From assembly GCF_020164475.1 (NCBI RefSeq), contig NZ_JAIQWX010000021.1, forward strand, positions 1 to 61,967: a DNA stretch of 61,967 nt, given 5' to 3'. How positions within the stretch are numbered: position 1 is the stretch's first letter; the number at the start of each line of letters is the position of its first letter. The notes beneath the pieces are model-generated. The model worked only from the letters and a program-made list of their open reading frames with translations. It was not told the origin of the DNA and searched no databases. The DNA is from Pseudomonas sp. REP124. GTDB taxonomy: Bacteria > Pseudomonadota > Gammaproteobacteria > Pseudomonadales > Pseudomonadaceae. The position numbers and the translations under genes are program-made. Positions 57,221 to 61,967 of the stretch are shown piece by piece.

Positions 57221-57685
57221 ATGCTCATCGGCATCCTGCTGGTCATCACCTGGGTGATCCTGTTGCTGCGCTATCCGGCAAAGGCCTTGCCGGTTTCCCT
57301 GGCGGCCGCGATCGGCCTGGGCCTGGTCGCCACCTGGGTGGTCTGGATGGATCACCGCGAACTCAAGCAATTGCAACGCCTGGAGCTGCGCATCAGCTAC
57401 GCGCCGCAACAATGCCCCGCCGACCGTCCGCTGAAACTCACCATGAAAAACGGCAACGACGTACCGCTAACCGAGTTGCGCTGGAGGGTGGCGGCCTACG
57501 CGCCGGGCGACACCGTCAACCTCGCCGATAACCAATACACCGCCCCACGCTACCGTGGCCCCGGCGAATTGCAGGCCGGTGATAGCTGGGACGACTGCCT
57601 GCCGCTGCCACCGCTGCGCGCCGGCTACCGTGCGGAAACCCTGGAGTTTCGCGCCGAGCGTTTGCAAGGCAGCTTCTCCGACTGA
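57221..57685 (+). CDS. Small membrane protein of unknown function
   Basis: 154 residues. Two hydrophobic segments near the N-terminus (about 2-16 and 23-46, PVSLAAAIGLGLVATWVVWM) are followed by a soluble domain with ISYAPQQCPADRPLKLTMKN and a second Cys in WDDCLPLPPL. The soluble part reads like a small beta domain resembling an FxlyD or Ig-like fold. Relatives in Pseudomonas are sometimes labelled multidrug transporter, but nothing here supports transport. It precedes the SDR gene by 35 bases in the same direction. Confidence 0.75.
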   Translation: MLIGILLVITWVILLLRYPAKALPVSLAAAIGLGLVATWVVWMDHRELKQLQRLELRISYAPQQCPADRPLKLTMKNGNDVPLTELRWRVAAYAPGDTVNLADNQYTAPRYRGPGELQAGDSWDDCLPLPPLRAGYRAETLEFRAERLQGSFSD

Positions 57686-57720
57686 TCCCTTTTCCCTTCT
57701 GATTGCACAAGGACCGCGCC

Positions 57721-58545
57721 ATGCCCGTTGCGTTGATTACAGGCTGTTCCAGCGGCATCGGCCGCGCCCTGGCCGATGCCTTCCAGGTCGCCGGCTACAA
57801 AGTCTGGGCCACCGCCCGCAAGCCTGAAGACGTGGCGATGCTGGCCGCCGCCGGTTTCACCGCCGTGCAACTGGACGTCAACGATGGCCAGGCCCTCGAG
57901 CAATTGAGCGAGCGGATCAACCAGCAACATGGCGGCCTCGATGTGCTGATCAACAACGCCGGTTACGGCGCCATGGGGCCGTTGCTCGATGGCGGCGTGC
58001 ATGCGATGCAGCGCCAGTTCGAAACCAATGTGTTCGCCATCGTCGGCGTGACCCGCGCGCTGTTCCCGGTGCTGCGTCGAGCCAAGGGGATCGTGGTCAA
58101 CGTCGGCAGCGTGTCCGGTGTGCTGGTCACGCCGTTCGCCGGCGCCTATTGCGCGTCCAAGGCCGCCGTGCATGCCCTGAGCGATGCCCTGCGCATGGAA
58201 CTGGCGCCGTTCGGCGTGCGGGTCATGGAAGTGCAGCCCGGCGCCATTGCCTCCAGTTTTGCCAAGAACGCCGGCCATGAAGCCGAGCAACTGATCAGCG
58301 AACAATCGCCGTGGTTTCCGCTGCGTGAAGGCATTCGTGCGCGGGCTCGGGCGTCTCAGGATAAACCGACACCGGCCAGCGAATTTGCCGCCGGATTGCT
58401 CAAGGCCGTGCAGCAGAGCAAACCGCCGAGGTTGATTCGCCTGGGCAACGGCAGCCGCGCGTTGCCGCTGCTGGTGACCTTGTTGCCCAAGGGGTTGCTG
58501 GAATCGACGTTGATGAAGCGGTTCGGGTTGCGTGGGCAGCTGTAA
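57721..58545 (+). CDS. SDR-family oxidoreductase
   Basis: 274 residues of the classical short-chain dehydrogenase type. The nucleotide motif is ITGCSSGIGRALADAF (TGxxxGIG), the structural motif is INNAGYGA (NNAG), and the active-site YxxxK is in AYCASKAAVHALSDALRMELAP, with the catalytic Ser in GSVSG. An Arg in WATARKPED after strand 2 suggests NADP(H). Substrate unknown. ATG 57721 gives MPVALITGCSSG; an upstream in-frame start adds six residues only. Confidence 0.9.
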   Translation: MPVALITGCSSGIGRALADAFQVAGYKVWATARKPEDVAMLAAAGFTAVQLDVNDGQALEQLSERINQQHGGLDVLINNAGYGAMGPLLDGGVHAMQRQFETNVFAIVGVTRALFPVLRRAKGIVVNVGSVSGVLVTPFAGAYCASKAAVHALSDALRMELAPFGVRVMEVQPGAIASSFAKNAGHEAEQLISEQSPWFPLREGIRARARASQDKPTPASEFAAGLLKAVQQSKPPRLIRLGNGSRALPLLVTLLPKGLLESTLMKRFGLRGQL

Positions 58546-58555
58546 CGCTGTCCCC

Positions 58556-58657
58556 CTGTAGGAGCGAGCATGCTCGCGATGGTCGTCAACGATAAAACGG
58601 GAAATCTGATGCCCCGCGGTGTCTTTGCGTTCATCGCGAGCATGCTCGCTCCTACAG
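58556..58657. repeat. Inverted REP pair
   Basis: GAGCATGCTCGCGA subtype in both arms, between the convergent SDR and HlyD genes. It nearly touches the HlyD stop. Confidence 0.92.
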
Positions 58658-58660
58658 AAT

Positions 58661-59515
58661 TCATGTTGGGTTGACGACAACGGTGCAGGTAATCCCCGCC
58701 GCCAACAGCACCCCTTCCGGCACTTCATCGATGTGGATTCGCACCGGCACCCGTTGTGCCAGGCGCACCCAGTTGAAGGTCGGGTTGACGTCGGCGATCA
58801 GCTCGCGGCTTTCCGGGTTGTCGCGGTCGTAGATGCCCCGGGAGATGCTCTCCACATGGCCCTTCAGCACTTCGCCACTCATCAGCTGCATATCGGCCTT
58901 ATCGCCAACTCGCACATGAGGCAACTTGGTCTCTTCGAAAAAGCCGTAGACCCAGAACGAGTTCATGTCGACCACGGCCATTTTCGCTTCGCCGATGCGC
59001 GCATAGTCGCCGCGATGGACGTTCAGGTTGGTGACGTAACCGTCCACCGCCGCCCGGACCTCGGTGCGCTTTAGATTGAGCTGGGCCGCTTCCAGTTGCG
59101 CCTGGGCCTGTTGATAGTCGGCCAGCGCCGAGTCGGCGATGTTGCTCGCATCGTCGCGGTTTTCCTTGGAGATCACCAGGTTATCCAGGTCCGCACGGCG
59201 ATGGGCGTTGACCTTGCGCATCTCCCAGGTCGCCTTGCGCGACGCCACCAGCGACTGCGCCTGCTTGACCGCCAGACGATAGTGCTCGGGATCGATCTGC
59301 ATCAGCAGGTCGCCCTTCTTCACCAGCTGGTTGTCCCGCACCGGCACGTTCACCACTTCGCCGGTGACATCGGCGGCCACGTTGATGATGTCGGCGCGCA
59401 CGCGCCCGTCACGGGTCCAGGGCGTTTGCATGTAATGCACCCACAGGGTCCGGCCGATCCATATCGCCAGGGCCAGTACCAGCAGGGTCGCAAGCAGGCT
59501 GAAAAGCTTTTTCAT
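58661..59515 (-). CDS. HlyD-family membrane fusion protein (AaeA-like)
   Basis: 284 residues. One N-terminal membrane segment (LFSLLATLLVLALAIWIGRTLWVHY) anchors a periplasmic adaptor with a lipoyl domain (DGRVRADIINVAADVTGEVVNVPVRDNQLVKKGDLLMQIDP), a coiled-coil hairpin (about 80-150), and a beta-barrel domain. It should couple the FUSC pump to an outer-membrane channel, as AaeA does for AaeB in aromatic-acid export. Ten bases after the DUF1656 gene. Confidence 0.92.
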   Translation of the reverse strand: MKKLFSLLATLLVLALAIWIGRTLWVHYMQTPWTRDGRVRADIINVAADVTGEVVNVPVRDNQLVKKGDLLMQIDPEHYRLAVKQAQSLVASRKATWEMRKVNAHRRADLDNLVISKENRDDASNIADSALADYQQAQAQLEAAQLNLKRTEVRAAVDGYVTNLNVHRGDYARIGEAKMAVVDMNSFWVYGFFEETKLPHVRVGDKADMQLMSGEVLKGHVESISRGIYDRDNPESRELIADVNPTFNWVRLAQRVPVRIHIDEVPEGVLLAAGITCTVVVNPT

Positions 59516-59525
59516 CAGGGCGTTC

Positions 59526-59726
59526 TCAAGGGTAGACAGTCAGCGCCATCGCGCCGAACAGACAGGTAAACAGACTCAGGCGCAGCAGCGCCGGGTGCCA
59601 GAAGAAGCGGTACAGATCGAGACCTGAAAAAAACCGGTCCAGACCCCAGGCCAGCGCCGCGGCAAGCAGAAACATCAGGGTCATGGTCGGCATGTACACG
59701 CCGTGGAAGGCGATTTCACGGGGCAT
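59526..59726 (-). CDS. DUF1656 small membrane protein (AaeX-like)
   Basis: 66 residues: MPREIAFHGVYMPTMTLMFLLAAALAWGLDRFF and a second hydrophobic segment LFTCLFGAMALTVY. Small DUF1656 proteins always sit between FUSC pumps and HlyD adaptors; their role is unknown. It overlaps the FUSC gene by 11 bases. Confidence 0.92.
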   Translation of the reverse strand: MPREIAFHGVYMPTMTLMFLLAAALAWGLDRFFSGLDLYRFFWHPALLRLSLFTCLFGAMALTVYP

Positions 59727-61911
59727 GTTCGAGTCCTTGGGGCTGGGTCGCCCGGGCGTATTGCGACAGTGGCGATTGCGGGTCCAGCAGCGAAGTGCGG
59801 ATGAAGTGCAGGTAGCTTTTCACCCGACGCAACGCCGAGGTGTCGAAGTGCGGGGCGAAGGGTTCGTCGGTGGCCTGCACGCGACTGATCGCATGATCGA
59901 CCGCCACCAGTGCACGCTCCAGATTGCTTTGCCCCAGTTGCAGGAACAGTCGCACCAGCGCGCGGCCCATCACCCGGATCGACTGGCGCCACGGCTGGGT
60001 TTCGGCATAGGCCGGGTGCACCGGCAACGTCGCCTGTTCCTTGCGCAATTCGATAATCGCGTGGCCGACCTCCAGCACCACGAACATCCAGCGCAGCAGA
60101 TTGCGCTGTACCTGCGGCTGCCCCGCCGCGAAGCCATAGGCCTGGTGCACCAGGTCGCGGGTGCGGCTTTCGAAACTCGACGCCAGGCCCTTGAGCTTGC
60201 CGCTGATGGCGTACACCACCTGGCCGCGCAGATCCTGTTCCAGCCGGCACCACAACCAGCGGCTGTTGGGCGGCAGAATGATCGCACCCGCCGCCGCGCA
60301 CACCAGCATGCCGATCACCATGGCGATGTAGTCGTTGATGAAGGTGTAAGGGTTGTAGATGGTCAGGTTGTCCGGCACCGAACCGATGCTGAAGAAGATC
60401 AGCAAGCCCACCCCGACCCCGGCGTATTGCGGCCGCGAGGAGAGGAAAGCGCCGAGCACGAATACCGGTGCCAGCATCACGCACAGCAAGGGGAAACCAT
60501 CGATGTGCGGGAAGATGAAAAACATCTCGGCGAAACCGATCAGCGCCCCGAGGAAGGTGCCGCAGGCCATCTGGAAAGCCATGCGTTTCGGGTTCGGCGT
60601 GGCGGCGGACAGGCCGACGGTAGCGGCGGCCACCAGGGTCATGGTCGCCCCGCTCGGCCAGGCGGTGGCCACCCAGTAGCTGCCCAGCACCAGCAGAATG
60701 AACGACGCGCGAATGCCCGAAGCGGCGGCCGCCAGCCAGTTGGTCTGCGGGGTGAAAGGCTCGTCCCATTGCTCGCGCTCGTGGCTGTGATCGGCCAGGG
60801 AAGCGTGGGTCTGTGCATAACTGTGCAAGTCGTCGACGAAGCGGTAGAGCAGTTCGTAGGCGGTGTGGAAATCCAGCAGTTCGGCGTCGCTCGGCTGGCT
60901 CGCCTGGAAGGTTGCTCGCAGGCTGCGCACCCGTGCCGGCAAGCCTTCCTTGTAGGCGCTCAGAGCGGTGACCAGACGCGCCGCATCGGCGCTGGTCAGG
61001 GCGCGACCGCTGAAGCCGTCGAGCACTTCGGCCAGGTCCTGCAGCCCCGGTTTGATCGCTGCGGCCGCTTGCTCGCTGCAACTGCCGCGCAAGCGTTCGA
61101 GCAATTGATGCAGGGCATTGAAACGGGTGCTGATGCCCATGAATTCGCTGTTCAGCCGACTGAGTCGACCGTTGCGCCGACGCATGTGCGGGTCTTCGAA
61201 CACGGTAACGCTGCGCAGGCTTTCCAGGCCCACCGCTTCGGCGATGAAGCGCACGTTGCCGGCCTCGAACGCCTCCTGTTTGCTGCGCCCGCGCAGGCCG
61301 TCGGTGACGAACAAAGCGAACACGCCGAAGCGCTGGTACAGGGCGTTACGCATGGCGGCGCTGGAGGTTTGCGGCAGGATCGCGGCGCTGACCAGGGTCG
61401 AGCAGAGAATGCCCAGGGAGATTTCCAGCACCCGCCACACCGCCATCATGAAGGCGCCGTCGGGATGGGCCAGGGCCGGCAATCCGACCATCGCCGCGGT
61501 GTAACCGGCCAGCACAAAACCGTAGGCGCGGAAGTTGCGACTGCGCGCAGCCCCCGCCGAGCAGACCCCGACCCAGATCGCCAACGCGCCGAGGAACAGT
61601 TCGGTGTTCTGCGCGAACAGAGCCATCAGCGCCACCATCAGCGCCGACCCGGCCAGGGTGCCGAGGAAGCGATAGAAGCTCTTGGCGAAAACCTGGCCGG
61701 ATTGCGGCTGCATGACGATGAACACGGTGATCATCGCCGTGCGCGGCTGCGGCAGCTCAAGGCGCATGGCCAGCCAGAGCGTGAGGAACGCGGCGATCAG
61801 CACCTTGAAGATATACACCCAGGTCACGCCATCGCTGCGTGCCCAGTCAAAGAAACCCCGGCGCCATTCGAGGGAGTGGAGCCAGCGCAGAGGGGCGGGC
61901 ATGGGGATCAT
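59716..61911 (-). CDS. FUSC-family efflux pump subunit (AaeB-like)
   Basis: 731 residues with two blocks of membrane helices (about 28-180 and 395-540) separated by a soluble region, the FUSC/AaeB architecture. Typical stretches are TWVYIFKVLIAAFLTLWLAMRLELPQPRTAMITVFIVMQPQSGQVFAKSFYR and ASFILLVLGSYWVATAWPSGATMTLVAAATVG. With DUF1656 and HlyD proteins it should form an export system for aromatic acids or similar compounds; the substrate is not shown. No LysR-type regulator lies within the window. Confidence 0.93.
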   Translation of the reverse strand: MIPMPAPLRWLHSLEWRRGFFDWARSDGVTWVYIFKVLIAAFLTLWLAMRLELPQPRTAMITVFIVMQPQSGQVFAKSFYRFLGTLAGSALMVALMALFAQNTELFLGALAIWVGVCSAGAARSRNFRAYGFVLAGYTAAMVGLPALAHPDGAFMMAVWRVLEISLGILCSTLVSAAILPQTSSAAMRNALYQRFGVFALFVTDGLRGRSKQEAFEAGNVRFIAEAVGLESLRSVTVFEDPHMRRRNGRLSRLNSEFMGISTRFNALHQLLERLRGSCSEQAAAAIKPGLQDLAEVLDGFSGRALTSADAARLVTALSAYKEGLPARVRSLRATFQASQPSDAELLDFHTAYELLYRFVDDLHSYAQTHASLADHSHEREQWDEPFTPQTNWLAAAASGIRASFILLVLGSYWVATAWPSGATMTLVAAATVGLSAATPNPKRMAFQMACGTFLGALIGFAEMFFIFPHIDGFPLLCVMLAPVFVLGAFLSSRPQYAGVGVGLLIFFSIGSVPDNLTIYNPYTFINDYIAMVIGMLVCAAAGAIILPPNSRWLWCRLEQDLRGQVVYAISGKLKGLASSFESRTRDLVHQAYGFAAGQPQVQRNLLRWMFVVLEVGHAIIELRKEQATLPVHPAYAETQPWRQSIRVMGRALVRLFLQLGQSNLERALVAVDHAISRVQATDEPFAPHFDTSALRRVKSYLHFIRTSLLDPQSPLSQYARATQPQGLEHAP

Positions 61912-61950
61912 GGGAACCTGCTCAATGAAATTCGTCCAGACACAGAGGAA

Positions 61951-61967
61951 CCCTGTGGGAGCGGGCT
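61951..61967. repeat. REP element cut by the window edge
   Basis: CCCTGTGGGAGCGGGCT is the left arm of the GTGGGAGCGGG subtype; the rest lies beyond the window. Confidence 0.8.

Overview
The window reads as a chromosomal segment of a fluorescent-group Pseudomonas. The grounds are the GC-rich coding style, a complete twelve-gene alginate operon from algD to algA, the gene order rhlB-dauB-dauA-dauR followed by an amino-acid binding protein (the arrangement known from P. aeruginosa), the rlmF/HU/yejK neighbourhood beside valS, and many Pseudomonas-type REP sequences (GTAGGAGCGAG..., GTGGGAGCGGG...) between genes. No rRNA, tRNA, CRISPR array, transposase or prophage gene was seen.

Layout. 1-8.5 kb: housekeeping genes valS, rlmF, an HU protein, yejK with a membrane-anchored glutaredoxin, a GST-like protein, a GIY-YIG protein and an NTF2-like protein. 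8.6-19.9 kb: an accessory surface-fibre locus with nine genes for DUF1120 proteins, one PapD-type chaperone, one outer-membrane usher and one orphan LuxR/RcsB-like response regulator. 19.9-21.8 kb: a CynX-type MFS transporter with its GntR regulator. 21.9-22.8 kb: an mqsRA toxin-antitoxin pair with a palindromic operator. 22.9-27.1 kb: the aapJQMP amino-acid ABC transporter. 27.6-34.0 kb: a carboxylesterase, rhlB, and the D-arginine catabolism genes dauB, dauA and dauR with a periplasmic amino-acid binding protein. 34.3-39.5 kb: moaCDE, a PIN-PhoH ATPase, a deacetylase-like protein with a degenerate active site, and yaaA. 39.5-56.9 kb: an 823-bp AT-rich regulatory region, then algD-alg8-alg44-algK-algE-algG-algX-algL-algI-algJ-algF-algA, closed by a strong terminator. 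57.2-61.9 kb: a small membrane protein, an SDR, and a three-gene efflux system (FUSC, DUF1656, HlyD).

The most interesting system is the DUF1120 locus. Each single-domain DUF1120 protein has a signal peptide, a conserved N-terminal strand (DLxVTGxITPxAC), two cysteines at fixed positions, and in most cases a C-terminal strand ending in Tyr or Tyr-Leu. These are hallmarks of chaperone-usher pilins. With the chaperone, the usher and a larger protein built from two such domains (candidate tip subunit), the locus looks like a complete multi-subunit pilus. Strong hairpins lie between the last four pilin genes, and two imperfect direct repeats 123 bp apart precede the first pilin gene of the main cluster.

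REP elements have shaped the alginate operon. One inverted REP pair (84 bp, exactly 28 codons) lies in frame in the 5' end of algK and lengthens the lipoprotein signal region. Another supplies the algL stop codon. Others sit between algD and alg8 and between algF and algA. G-tracts follow the REP between algL and algI. All functional calls come from reading the sequence and family knowledge; no database search was run.
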